Under the pieces are notes generated by a model, which was given only the letters and a program-made list of their open reading frames with translations, did no database searches and had not been told where the DNA came from. Positions 32,911-44,280 of a DNA stretch of 64,000 bases are shown here, in pieces. This DNA comes from Cerioporus squamosus (taxonomy: Eukaryota; Basidiomycota; Agaricomycetes; Polyporales; Polyporaceae): the NCBI GenBank assembly GCA_022592435.1, contig JABYQS010000039.1, positions 124,001 to 188,000 of the forward strand. Direction: 5' to 3'. Position 1 is the first letter of the stretch. Each line of letters opens with the position of its first letter. Both the position numbers and the translations under genes were made by a program.

Positions 32911-33312
32911 GGTGAAAGACAGGAGACAATGAACGCGAGGTAACACCCTCCCAGATCAGGATGGACTGGAAATCTCCCGCGATAAGCCACACATGGCACA
33001 GGTGTACGCCGTTTAGACATATGCACGCGCCATAGTGGTGCCTGCGACTAGCCATCCCTCGATGTCACGGGAGGGAGATTTCATAGACTGTGTGCGGGGT
33101 ATATGAACTGGGCTAGATAGGACGGGCCACAAGTACGAATATTGCTACAAACGACGGTGGGAGGAGCGACAGCACGTTGCGAGCAAGCATGGTGTAAATG
33201 GTGAGGAACAGAGACGCGATATGACAGCAAGGATGATGTGGACACAGCGAGGACGACATAGCAAGGATATCGCAGGAACCAGCGTTGGCAGCAGGACTCC
33301 ACCGTCTGGCCA
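32911..33312. other. Intergenic, nothing recognised
   Basis: About 400 bp between two minus-strand element genes. It presumably includes the promoter of the gene at 32005-32910. Only chance ORFs are present. Confidence 0.4.
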
Positions 33313-34559
33313 TCAACGCGACACCGGAAGTGTGCGCACATGGCTGACCCGAGTATGCCATCCATGACGCGGTTCTACATGTCTGTTCTCCTGGCTCTGT
33401 GTGTAACAAGTCAGACCTTCACATCGCGGCGGACGCGCTGCGCCGGGGTCCACGTACATTACACTGGGAGGTCCAAACCGCGCTGGAGAGACGAGGGCGC
33501 ATCTGAAGAAGAACACAGGCAGTGAGATGTTGACACTCAACGCATGCTCGCCAAACCAAGAACCCACCATGGACACCTGACTCGTCTGACGGTCAACGAC
33601 GGCCCACGGCTGAATGTCCTCCGTTGACGACATCATGGTGTACTCGCTTCCAACTTCGCTGTTTGGGGAACCGGGCGTCGAGGCGGAAGCCCTGTGTGAG
33701 GCCTCTGCAAGCAAGTGAACAGGCGAGGCGCGCCCGCCATGCATGGTAGGAGAGGATGGATGCGACTGCCTCGGGATAGATGCCGGGGGCTCGGGTTCAG
33801 GGGGGACTGAGGCAGCGGAGAGGGCGAGGGGGGAGACGAAGGTGGCGACGGACCTCACGAGGTTGAATAGAGCCGATATCTCACCATGAAGTTCGTCAAC
33901 TTCCTTGCGCCATTCCTTGCGGAACTCCTCCAGCGTGGCGGGCATCGCATACATGCCCTCGAACTTCCTCTCTACATCCTCCAAGGTTTCGGTAAGGACT
34001 CGGACATGCACAAGCATGGTGTCCAAAGAGGAGTGACCGGGATGAGGAGAGGACGTGGCGTACACGGCAGGAGGATTGACCGTTAATCCTAGGCAGGGTG
34101 AATATGGGCTTCGGTAATTGTGACACCACGCAAGTACATACCTGCGCGATACGAGCAGCTTAGCCGATGAGCATTGCATCGCCGACAACCTATGGTGCGG
34201 CGATTCCGTCCACACTGTGACCCTTCGCCAGCCTGCGCACACTGTACACAAGGAAGACCTTCGAGGCGACGGGGGGGGAGGTGTGGGGCCAGCACGGCGT
34301 CATCATGGCGTGCACGCTTGTTACAACGTAGCTCCGACGAGCGAGGCTGATGTTCGTCCTCGGGAGCGGGCGATGCCCGGGAAGAAGAAGGATGGCTGGG
34401 CAGTGGAGAATAGACATGCGGGGCCGACGGGGGGATTCCGGGACCGCAAAGAACTCTCTCATGCGTGGGGTGATCTTGGGATGCACTTGAGGTTGAGGAC
34501 GTCGCGGGGACTGCATTGAAAGCACTCAGGCTGGACGGGGGGGAGACAGAGGGTGGCAT
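33313..34559 (-). CDS. Cys-rich (zinc-binding-like) and coiled-coil protein
   Basis: Not recognised as a named family. From the ATG 34557-34559 (MPPSVSPPSSLSAF) a Ser/Pro-rich N-terminus leads to a Cys cluster: PCVQCAQAGEGSQCGRNRR followed by GCRRCNAHRLSCSYRAG. Its spacing fits a zinc-binding module with some likeness to Zn2Cys6-type DNA-binding clusters. An intron (GTATGT donor at about 34141, CTAG acceptor at about 34089) leads to GLTVNPPAVYATSS and an acidic-basic coiled coil (ETLEDVERKFEGM, then EFRKEWRKEVDELHGEI). A Ser/Pro-rich tail contains EVGSEYTMMSSTEDIQPWAV. A Cys cluster followed by a coiled coil is typical of dimeric DNA-binding regulators, which is my inference. The C-terminal about 60 residues may be intron read-through. 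Confidence 0.6.
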
Positions 34560-34892
34560 TACGTGGGCTTTCGCAGCGGAGATGAATGACAGGAGGAGAG
34601 AACCTCCGTAGACAGGTGAACCGCGATATCAAATCACGTGCCTGGTACCCACGCCGGGCGGGCCACGAGACCTCGCTGCTCTCTGTGGTATCGACAAGAC
34701 GAGGGCCGTGAACCAATGGCATTCGGTAGGGGATGCGTCGAAGTAGAACACCAGATACATGATAGCAAAGAGATTGCACACTACCCCTACGCAACGCGAC
34801 CGGCCAAGGTGGTATCGCCCCAGGCCCATACCATGGCGAAGTGCATGCCCCCCACGGCCCCCCCCCCTCCCCCATATTGAACCGCCGGTCAA

Positions 34893-37800
34893 CTAGATCT
34901 GGTTGTAGTCGTTCGGATCCAAGACAGCGCCGTGAATCCACACCTCAAACAAGATTCCCTCCGGGTCCTCACGGAGTAGATGACGCAACCCTTCGTCCAT
35001 CGTAACCGTGCAATCATAAAAGCATGCGTGTACATTGATCTGCAGGTGAGATGTCAATGAGTGAGTTGTGACGGAAAGGATGTAGCAAGGCGCACGGGAT
35101 AGGGATGAGGCGGGTCCACGCCGGCTGGAGTGGGCTCACGACGGCCGACATGACGGAAGAAGATCTGGGCTCGAGGGATGAGTGCAGCGCAGGACCATGC
35201 CACGCTAATAACGCACCTTGAGCTGCCAATCACCTTCCGGAGGGACCAGATCGGACCCAGACATCATCTGCAAGAACAGACGTGCGCGGAGAAGGGCGTC
35301 TTCCTTGTCGGAAAGGAAGACATCTTCCCCGACCACATCGCGCACGTCGGGATGATCTGGGTGCCCGCGGCCCCAGAGATACACCTTGAGTCGCTCAGCG
35401 AAGAGGTCCTCAAAGTGTACATCCCAGGTGGCATTCAGCATGTCCTCGGAATTGGCGCTTTGCTTCTCTATGGCGCCACGGTCGAGCGAAGACTTGATCT
35501 TCAAGTGGCGAATGAGGAGGGACACATCGTCTAGGCGCACACTGCACATGGTAGCGAGATAGTCACGGGTGTTGCGTGCGAACGTCTGTGGGAGAGACAT
35601 GAGAAGACGAAATGGAGCAAGAGAGGGTTCGACATACCTCCTCCAACGTGTGGCCCTCCGAGATAGCCAGATGCATGCCGCGCAAGAACGGAGCCAGGCC
35701 GCTGGGATCGGCAGCAAGTTCCGTTCCGTCGAACACAGCCTGTGCGACTAGGTGCCGCTCCATCCACTCCAGTTCAACGTGCCGGGGCGGATCACTGAAG
35801 ACCTGGCACTATATGGGCAAATGCAAGGTCAGCACGGTCCCATACTTTGACGAAAGGCGGCGGACTTACATCGACGCCAGCAGCCGAAATGAGACCGATG
35901 AGCGGGTGCTGAGGGCTGCGAGGCAGAGGCGTCCCCCACTCGTACTCGGCCCAAGGCACTAGACCTTGATACAGTTCCGCATCGATGAGGCGTAGGAATG
36001 TATGATCAAGGGCCAGTGCGGCATCCTGTCCCTCAATGACATACCGTAGGGCGATGGGGGATATGGGATGTGGACCCGACCTAAGAGAGACCATGTGCAA
36101 CAACGAGAAGAAGCCGCTGACCGCCAGCAGCGTCTCACGTTCCCCCACACGTGAGGGTCCGGGACGTACAACGTGGTAACGGCCAACTGCCTTCCAATAC
36201 CTCTGATCGCCCACGAGTGTTTGTATGCAAAGCCGAAGCAGCGATCGCAGAGGACTCGTGCCAATTGCCTCACCACTGGATGCGATTCGTGAGTCCACAC
36301 GGGTCACACCGAAAAAGCGAGAGACAAGCGACTTACATGCGGATGTCCAGTCTAGACCCGTGCCGCAGAAGGCGCGACAGAGTGGTCAAAGTACACTCCG
36401 CCTCGGGATCAGGAAAGTGTTCGCGAAAAGCGCTATCGAAGAGCGGCTCGGCTTGCTCACACGTCGGATCCGGGCGCATCTCGATTAACCACCGGACCAA
36501 GAAGATGAGAATATGGGAGCCCATGGCCAGGTTGGGAGCGCGAATATGGGGGATGGGTTCCGAAAAGTCGGGCTCCCGGGCCAGCACGGAGAACAGCCGT
36601 GTCGTCCAAGCTTTCACAGCATGGTCAGAGACGGGACGGAGGGCCTGTGCGCGCTGTGCAAGCATGAGGCAAAGATAGAGTTCAAAGCCTGATTGTCACG
36701 CACGCGAGGATTGGGGCTTTGGTATATGGGCACCGGGGATGCGTCGATGCGGCGTCGATTGGTGGGACGACCCTCTTGCTCATCCTGGGTGGCGCGACGG
36801 TTCGTTAGCGCGTGAGAGATGACTAAACCGAGAAGATGTACAGACCACCTCGAGCGGGCGCCGCACGCTGGAACCTTCGCCTGGAGTAACGGCTGCCTGA
36901 CTGCCATTGTGATCACCGGTACGGGAGGCCTGAACCGCATGCTGTCGCCGTGGAGTCAGTGCACTGAGCACGTGTGATGACAGACACTGGACCTCAGCGA
37001 CTCACGGCTGGGGGGCCAGGTAGATCATGGAAGGTCGAAACAGGGGCCGGGGTCGAGGACTGAACTGACTAAGGGTGTCCAGGAACATGAGACAGGTGCG
37101 GGAGCGCGAATCGTAATCACACGTACCTGTGATCGCCTGTTGGAGCGGGGACGTTGGGCACTGCGCTGACGCTGTGAGCTGGGGGGGAGTCCCCCAGGGG
37201 TCATGCGAGCACTGCGACCTCGACGGTTGCCATAGCGAACCTGCCAACAGAACAATAATCAGTGAGCAGGGTAATGGGCCAAAGCAGCGAAGCTCCCACC
37301 ACCGGCGCACTCTGCGGACGAATGCTCATTGGGGTCTCCACATCCCCGACCTCCTCCTGGGCGGACTCAACAGCAACATGCTGCAGGGACGCGTCATGAA
37401 TGGGTGCAACTTGCTGATCACCCATGTTTCCCCCTGTCAACTCCTCCACCTGCGCGCCCACAGCCGGTGAGACGAGACACGACTCCACGACGACACTGGG
37501 CTCAACTGCGAGAGGGCCCTCCCGCCGAGCGGCGTGGGCAGCCGCCTCTGACGCGACAGACGTAGCCTCCTCCTCCCATTGAGCGTGGGCTGAGCGATCG
37601 TGTGGCATGCCCACATGCGAAGCCGGCGGCGAGAGCGGGGTGTGCGCAGCAGGGGCGTGAGAGCGAGTTTCAGCATCACCGACATGAGCGGTGGCAGGGG
37701 TGGGAGTGTTCGAGGCAGTGGATTCCGACGCGGTGGGCACCACACGTGGGAGACCAATCAATACGTCCATAGGAGACCCGAGCGGCGAGGAACTCCCCGA

Positions 37801-39665
37801 CTCGATGGTGTCTGCCTCCTCGAGACCACTCAGCTGAAGGGTGGCCTGGGAAGCCCCGGCAGCGGAGGAGCGCGAGGCGACGGAGGAACCCATGAGAATG
37901 GGGGACGGCAGAGGCTGGACATCCGTCGACCAAGGTGGTGCGGGCGATGAGGAACCACTCTCGCCCCGCGTACCGGATGGGCCAGCGACAGGAGTGATCG
38001 CGCGTGCGGGAGCCGGATCAGTTGGGCATTCAATGCGGCACCGAGGGACAATGTCCTTGTCGACGATACACATCACGCGGTCCGGCAGGCAAGGATGAAG
38101 CTTGTAAGCGGCTTTGATTGCCATGTAATCGAGCATGCCGGGGTTGTCGGAGGACCACAACTCTGAACGTAACATATCCCCGGTGAGATCGCCACGACGA
38201 GGAGCTATAGAGAGGAATGTGAATATCGGGCGTGCGAAGCCGGAGTGGGGGGGTGGTACATACCGAGGCGAAGTAGAGGATAGGACGCAAACTCTGGCTC
38301 TGGGCGAGGATATGCGGGGGTCACGAGCTTCTTGGCGAGCAGACTTTTCACTGTGAAGCTGGTGCAATTCAACTCGTCATACGGGGAGTGGAGTTTCGAA
38401 CCCTCGGGCTTCTTCTTGTTCGAACTCTTCATAAGAACGAACGGGAGGCCGGTGGGAGTGACGGGAGTCGTGTCGACGTCATGCCCAGGCACACCGATGT
38501 GCTGCCGACGACAGAAATCCATCACCTGGGTGTGTAAGATCTGCCAGACCGGACCCTCACGCGGCAGGGACACCGTGAATACGAGCTTGAAAAGAAGCGC
38601 TTGTTCAACAATCTTGTCGAATTGTTCGGGAGTCCAAACAAATTCGGAACATCGGTAAGAGCCACGTTTGGGAAGCAGGGAAGGAGGCTGTGAACGGACG
38701 AGTTAAGGTCGACGGCAATGTGTGTGCAAGAAGTGACGTACCTGGTACGGAATGAGCAAGACCGAAAAAATTTGGACCGTAGCGTCAGCCATAGGCGCCG
38801 GCGGGGCTCCAGTGCTCCCGGAGGTCGAAGGGCGCACAGATGTGGTCAGCGGAGAGACAGTCGCGCGAGAGGTGGAGGCCCGCATGCGTGCGGCATTCGA
38901 GCCCGCGTGTTGGTTGGCAACCCGGGCACGCGCCGCGCTGGCCTGGCAACGATCGTACGTCGACCCGGTTTCTGCTTCACGCAGGCCGTTATACGCCTCG
39001 AGGGGGGGTGTTGCCGCAATTGTAGCGGCATCGATGCGAAGAGGGGGGGCAGATGGGAAAGGCGGGTGTGCAGGGGCGTAAGCGGGATGCGTGGTCACAA
39101 ACTGAGAGGGCGCAACATGTGGAGTCGGCCTGCAGAGCACCAACGAATATAAGGGAAAGTACACATGGTATGCAAGGATGCTTACCGGTTGGACGATTGG
39201 CCCGCACTGCCAGACAGAATGGCATGGGCCTTCAACGGCCCGCCGCATGCACAGGCAGTATCCCAGTTCGGCGAGACACCGTCCGTGGGCTGCGCGTGAT
39301 AGCATGAGCAAGGAGCACAGGTGAGTGATACCTGACGTACTGACCAGCACGAAACCACCACAATCGAACCCAACGCTCCCACCGCGGAGCAACAAAGCAC
39401 TACGTCCGGCAAGCTCTGTACTGCCAATGCGGTGACTGAACCAGGGGTGCATGCAGGCAGAGCAGAGCTCGTCGGCAGTCAAAGCATACTACGAACCGCG
39501 CACATGAGAATGAGAATGGCAGTGATAGGATGTAAAAAGGAAACACGGCGGACTGACCTCGCGAAGAGTGTCGTTGACGAAGATGACGAAGCCGGCGCAG
39601 CCCCCTGGACCTTGGTTGCAGCCAGAGTGGACGCACGGGCCGCGAGGATACTGAGATGAGCTCAT
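34893..39665 (-). CDS. Very large multi-exon protein, Cys-rich N-terminus, possible HECT-like C-terminus
   Basis: About 14 exons on the minus strand give a protein of roughly 1,250 residues; most joins are clear GT-AG. The ATG 39663-39665 starts MSSSQYPRGPCVHSGC. Residues of about 10-110 contain paired Cys/His groups (CVHSGC, LCSACMHPWFSH, DCGGF, ACACGG) suggesting zinc binding. A second region has VSLPREGPVWQILHTQ and SFTVKSLLAKKLV. A long acidic Ser/Pro-rich linker (about 37.4-38.0 kb) and an Arg-rich stretch precede the C-terminal half. There I see AVSGFFSLLHMVSLRSG, PISPIALRYVIEGQD, then YLWGRGHPDHPDVRD and FLQMMSGSDLVPPEGDW, ending in HLLREDPEGILFEVWIHG and the stop 34893-34895. The order of motifs recalls highly divergent HECT-type proteins of basidiomycetes, but I cannot identify a catalytic Cys with confidence. 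It sits beside the right end of the element. Confidence 0.65.
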
Positions 39666-40359
39666 GGAGGACTGGAAGGGGTGAAGCGAGCGGGGTGCTT
39701 TCGAGGTGTTTGGACTTGGGGAAAAAAGTGGAAGGACGGAGAGAGGTCGAAGAGCCCCCTCTTGTACGGTGACTAGGACCCCGGTCGCAACCATGAGTCG
39801 GATCAAAGTGGCCGGTTGGGCATATCGCCCGCCTCGTGGCGCGTGCCATGGAGGTTAGGCGAAGGAGGTAAGTACGAACAACGAAGAACAAGGTTGGATA
39901 AAGTGATGGGTGGCAGTGGTGCTCGCGCAGTTGACGCCTGAACATTACGTCACAGGCGGCGTTAGCGGAACGACAGTCGCGTGGCAACAAGCGCAGGGAA
40001 TTTTGGACAACAGGCAGTCTCGGGCGATGAGGGGCGTCAAAGTCTGGACACGGACGGTAACAGATGCTCCAATCTTGCCGGGACGAGCCAAGGAGCCAGG
40101 GCAAACATGTCAGAGGGTTGTTAGGAATTATCACGGACGAGGGAGCGTATCATGGGTGAAAATAGGGGATATATGCAGACAACACAGCACAGGACGAGGA
40201 AAAGAGTGAGAAATCCCAGCAACTCTGGGTGAGACGGGTGGGAACGGCATTGGGCACAGTATGAAGTGGTGAGCGACAATGAAGGAAGACAAAGAGCAGT
40301 GAGCGCAGAAATAGACGGCTAAAGGGCAATAATGGTGTGTACAAACGTGATCCTGCTTT
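39666..40359. other. Right subterminal non-coding region of the element
   Basis: About 690 bp upstream of the large minus-strand gene. The minus strand is C/T-rich, as in other leaders here, and the region should hold that gene's promoter. The minus-strand ORF 39400-40134 overlaps the first exon in another frame and is not supported. Confidence 0.5.
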
Positions 40360-40385
40360 TTTTTGTCCCATGAATCCCCTCATAA
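40360..40385 (-). repeat. Right terminal inverted repeat
   Basis: Reverse complement begins TTATGAGG and ends ATGGGACAAAAA, with three mismatches to the left copy. It is preceded internally by an extra run of T and followed outside by GTGG. Confidence 0.85.
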
Positions 40386-40389
40386 GTGG
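40386..40389. repeat. Right copy of 4-bp target-site duplication (GTGG)
   Basis: Directly abuts the right inverted repeat and equals 18128-18131. Confidence 0.6.
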
Positions 40390-40963
40390 TCGCTCGGACG
40401 CGACTTCCTCCTCTGAAGTTTGCTCACTCCACGACTGACAACTGCAGCTATTGCACATTGAAGCCGCGTTGATGCGGCCACCATACTCTGGTCCTATACG
40501 CATATGGTTGGGCAGCGTCCTCGAGTACCGAGTACTTATATGCCGCCCTAGCCCTGTAGAACTCGTGTCGATGCCCGAGTTAGCCTCGGAGGAGCATCAT
40601 GAAGGGCAAGAATACCTCGAAGCTCACTACACCGGCCACTTTCAACATCTTTGCTCAGTAAGATCATAAGTTTTTCTTCTGCTACGCTGGCTCACAGAAT
40701 CTGACAGGTGGAATTGAGCCAGGAATTTGGTGATGACATGGCGAGGGTTGTGGCGTGCCTCGTTACGAGACAAGCCGCTTGCGTTCTTCGCTTGTGAATA
40801 ACCGCGCCCTCGACCTCCGGCTCGTGAAGGGCTATGGGTGAAGTACAGGATGACTGTGGATACGAACTTGACAGACATCGGTTAGTGACATCTGACCAAC
40901 ACGTTTCGCAACGCGTACGAGGTTCCGCGTCAGCAGAAGCACCCTGCACTTCTCGGAGAAACT

Positions 40964-41006
40964 GGTCGTCATCCTATCTTATGGTGTGTGAGCCTGAGCG
41001 CACTGA
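40964..41006 (+). promoter_or_regulatory. Conserved upstream module of P450 B
   Basis: GGTCGTCATCCTATCTTATG and a following GTGTGTGAG, 282 bp before the ATG. The same block occurs at 15212 and 44831. A TCAGCAGAAGC-like segment just upstream is shared with C only. Confidence 0.45.
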
Positions 41007-41245
41007 TATTTGCTGAGCTCGTAATAACCACTGTTCAACCCAGGGCTCCTCCACGCCGTTCCGTCTTTGTAAGTATCGCCTTCTTCCCTCCCAAAAACGT
41101 AACTACAGTTGACACGCCGGGCCTACGATAGACGGCCATGGGGTTTTCATAAAGTCCTCACGAATCGACGCTATCTGTGTCTTCACCAGACGACCTTACC
41201 CGCTCTTCGTAAAGCTGCATCTTCACTCACACACGCCCTGCAAGC

Positions 41246-43634
41246 ATGCTATCCCCTACTCTCGCCGCCATCTCTGTCCTTGCCGCTGTTCTGGTTGGCA
41301 TGGTCTATCTCCTCAGGCGTAACCCGATTGAACGCGTCCGGGGACCGCTGTCGCCCTCTGTTCTCTTTGGTACGTCGTCGACATAGACCGGGTCTCGCAG
41401 CTTTTACTCATACACCGTACTCGTCCAGGACACGAGCACGCTCTCAACTGTCAGAACGAGGTGGGCGACCTGGAGTTCGAGTGGATGCGCACCTATGGTC
41501 CGACGTGGAGGATTCGTGGAAACTTTGGGGTGCGTCGCTGCTTCCCTCTTCTGAGTCGCAGCATGAGCTGATCGCCTATTCCCAATATTTAGACCCACAT
41601 CCTCATGACAGCCGACCCAAAGGTACACGTAACCTCATCATCTACGCTGACGATGCGGGCTAATCCATCGTCCTAGGCTCTGCAACACATCTATCACAAG
41701 TCTGGGTACAACTACACGAAGAGGACGTCTGCGAATCAGATGGTTGAGATCATGGGAGGCCCAGGCATTGTGGCCGCTCTCGGTAGGCCGCTGCATCATG
41801 CGCCTGTCACGGAGTCTCATTGTCCGACAGGGAAGGACCACCAGCGCCATCGCAAAGTTATGAATCCGGCGTTCAGCGCTGCCCATTTGCGAACATTCTT
41901 ACCGCTCTTCCAGCGCATCGGCACGAAGGCAAGTCGTCGCTCGAGCCACCTGTTCTGCCTTGCTGATACCCCTCTACACAGTTGGTAGAGCAATGGAAGA
42001 CCGACATCTCCGGTGCCGAGCCAATGAATATGTTAGTCAACAAGTGGCTCTCCCGTACCACAATGGATATCATCGGCGAAGGCGCGTTCATCTATTCATC
42101 ACCGCATGCAGCGCGCCCCGGCTAAGACGGCTATAGCTGCTTTCGACTACCAATACGGCGCCCTCGATAAGGGCGCGGGCAGCCCAATCAGCAAGGCGTA
42201 CGACGACTTACTGTAGGCGACACTTACGATCGAAACCTCACCAACACGCTGACATCGCTCGTGAAATAGCGCGGATGTCAACTACAAGCCTGCCGCTGCT
42301 TTGGCACTGTTTCAAGCGACGTGGGATTACATCCCCATCCCCATCCTTCGCTTGTTCCGCTTCATTCCGGCCCACCCCTTTAAGCGACTCCGGAATGTGC
42401 GGAGCCTTTTCACCGAGTACGGGAAGCAGATCCTGCGCGAGCAACGTGCCGAGATGGACGTGGAGAAGCCGTCGAAGAGCAAGGACGTGATGAGCCTCTT
42501 GAGTAAGTGGTCGCGCCCTCCCAGTCTCAATCCGTAGACTGACGAAACTGCTTACGCAGTCAAGGCGAATACATCCACAGACCCTCAGACGCGTCTCTCC
42601 GACGCCGAGCTCATGGCGGAGATGTTCACGCTCACGCTAGCTGGGCAGGAGACAACGTCGTCCACGTTGACATTCATCACGTACGAGCTAGCGAAGCACC
42701 CGGAGTACCAAGCACGCATGCGTAAGGAGATACAGGATCGCCGGGCTGTCGTCATGGCCCGTGGCGACACGAGCTTCACTATGGACGACCTGGACTCGCT
42801 TACCTTTACCATGAATGCGATCAAGGTGCGCCATCCGTTGATCCGTTGTATACTAATATCATCACTCACAAATCACTCTACTGGGCTTGTAGGAAACTTC
42901 CCGTTTCCACTCCGTCGCTGCATATCTTGCTCGGGTCGCGGTCAAGGACGACGTCATACCGCTCGCCTATCCCATCGTCTCGACTTCAGGGGAGACCATG
43001 ACGGAGCTTCCAGTCCGCGCTGGTCAGGTCATCATCACTTCCTTCGCGGCCTACCATCGGTACGTCCAAGTGCAGTCCGACTGCGCTGTGCCCGTGACTG
43101 ATAGTGCCGTCGTGGTTGAACCAGTATCATAGATGTATGGGGAGAGGATGCGGACGTATGGAACCCCGACCGCTGGCTCCGTCCCGCCACCGGGAAGCAA
43201 ACGAACGTGGGAGTCTTCGCCAACTTGTGAGTCCAGTAGCCTGCACATGCGTCCAGCAATTACTGAAGCCCTCCTCTCGCGCGCGATAGAATGACTTTCT
43301 GTACGTGTCCTTTCGCGTTACGTGGGCTGAGTGATGACCGCTGACCCACTTTGACTAGCCGCTGGAGTGCGCGCATGCATCGGGTGGAAGTTCTCGTGAG
43401 TCCTGGGCCTTCCTGCATTACTTTATCACGGTAACATTGACATGCACGGGCTTCAGGGTCATCGAGATGCAGGCGCTCCTCGCTGAGATCCTCGAGAACT
43501 TCGAGTTCTCTATTCCTGAGGAGAAATACACCATCAGAAGGGCTCCCGTAGGCGTAGCAATGGCCCCGATGCTCGAAGGCAAAGAGGAACTCGGTACGGC
43601 GATGCCTTTGCAGGTGTCCCTGGTCCAGCGATGA
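41246..43634 (+). CDS. Cytochrome P450 (paralogue B)
   Basis: Same 14-exon structure as A. Exons are 41246-41369, 41429-41529, 41593-41622, 41677-41782, 41831-41928, 41982-42081, 42137-42212, 42270-42502, 42560-42825, 42893-43059, 43125-43226, 43290-43300, 43359-43395 and 43457-43634. They total 542 residues in frame. An N-terminal anchor (LAAISVLAAVLVGMVYLL) is followed by a basic-proline hinge (ERVRGP). The I-helix reads AGQETTS rather than AGHETTS and the K-helix ETSR rather than ETLR. The ExxR pair and heme-ligand Cys478 (FSAGVRACIG across the 11-nt exon) are kept. Introns 5 and 6 both begin with GC. Divergence at the I- and K-helices from A and C suggests a changed substrate preference (inference). 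Confidence 0.92.
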
Positions 43635-44280
43635 CGCTCGGAAGCTTGAGCGGTCGTATCCACTCGCTGTCTATCTCCCTCGTGTATCTTTGTTATCCGA
43701 AACCATTGGTACTACTTCTTCCATACTTTGAATACCTTGCGGCAACCGCTCCCTACTGTCGCTACTCATGGTTGGTGGTGGAGGTTGGTTTGAGGTAGGC
43801 TCGTAGTACCAGCCTCTAGTTCCTCGTCCCTCAGAATAGAGGCTGGTACTACCGAGCAGGGGGGGTGGCAGTGGTCTACCGTGAGAAAATCCTCTCTCGC
43901 TTTCAGGCCCTCGTCCACCTGGAACCGCAGACTCAGCTGGATGTTACGCCGCGTAATAACTACACGAGAATGATGTCGTGGCCTCGAGCAACTTCGTTCA
44001 CAATCCCAGCAGGTCGGAGGACGAGAGGATGAATAGGTATGAATTCTACGCGCGCCGAGGGAAGTTGTAGCGCCCAGTAAATGAGACTCCGATCGTTCCC
44101 ACCAGCTAAAATTCGTACTCAGAAGTTCTCACGGTACATGTCTGCGACCCCCCCCCCCTCACGTAGTACAAGCCTAGGTTTGAGGCTGTGCAGAGACACA
44201 GTCAATGTCGTTATTTCCTAATTCGTTCATCTAGCGCTCATGGTGACTGCGGCGACGCCGTGATGCGGCCTCTCAGATTC
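43635..44280. other. P450 B-C spacer
   Basis: Contains the 3' flank shared with P450 A (from about 44181), an inverted repeat at 43803-43852 and a C homopolymer near 44150. No gene supported. Confidence 0.5.
43803..43852. repeat. Perfect 15-bp inverted repeat (hairpin)
   Basis: GTAGTACCAGCCTCT at 43803-43817 and its exact reverse complement at 43838-43852, separated by 20 bases. With one bulged base the arms extend to GCTCG outside. It may be a hairpin in the 3' region of P450 B or a tiny decayed inverted-repeat element. Confidence 0.6.

Larger units (their letters stand above)
18132..40385. mobile_element. 22.25-kb DNA transposon with integrase and cargo genes
   Basis: Boundaries are seen directly: 26-bp terminal inverted repeats (18132-18157 and 40360-40385) and flanking GTGG copies. 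Outside the left end lies P450-array sequence also found between P450 B and C. Outside the right end lies the start of the B upstream region, which is also duplicated before C. So the insertion splits a tandem P450 array. It encodes a D,D(34)E integrase near the left end, a TET/JBP-like dioxygenase, a paralogous pair of unknown genes, and several intron-bearing unknown genes including a very large Cys-rich one. Long terminal repeats, reverse transcriptase and a KDZ-type transposase were not seen. I cannot match it to a named class from memory. The integrase is inferred to mobilise it. Confidence 0.85.

Noticed and set aside
39400..40134. 244-codon minus-strand ORF
   Set aside because: Overlaps the first exons of the large Cys-rich gene in another frame. 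It is rich in Arg, Pro and Ser, as expected from C/T-rich leader DNA.
18132..40385. LTR retrotransposon or Polinton/Maverick interpretation
   Set aside because: No long terminal repeats, reverse transcriptase, protease, DNA polymerase B or packaging ATPase motifs seen. Ends are short inverted repeats.
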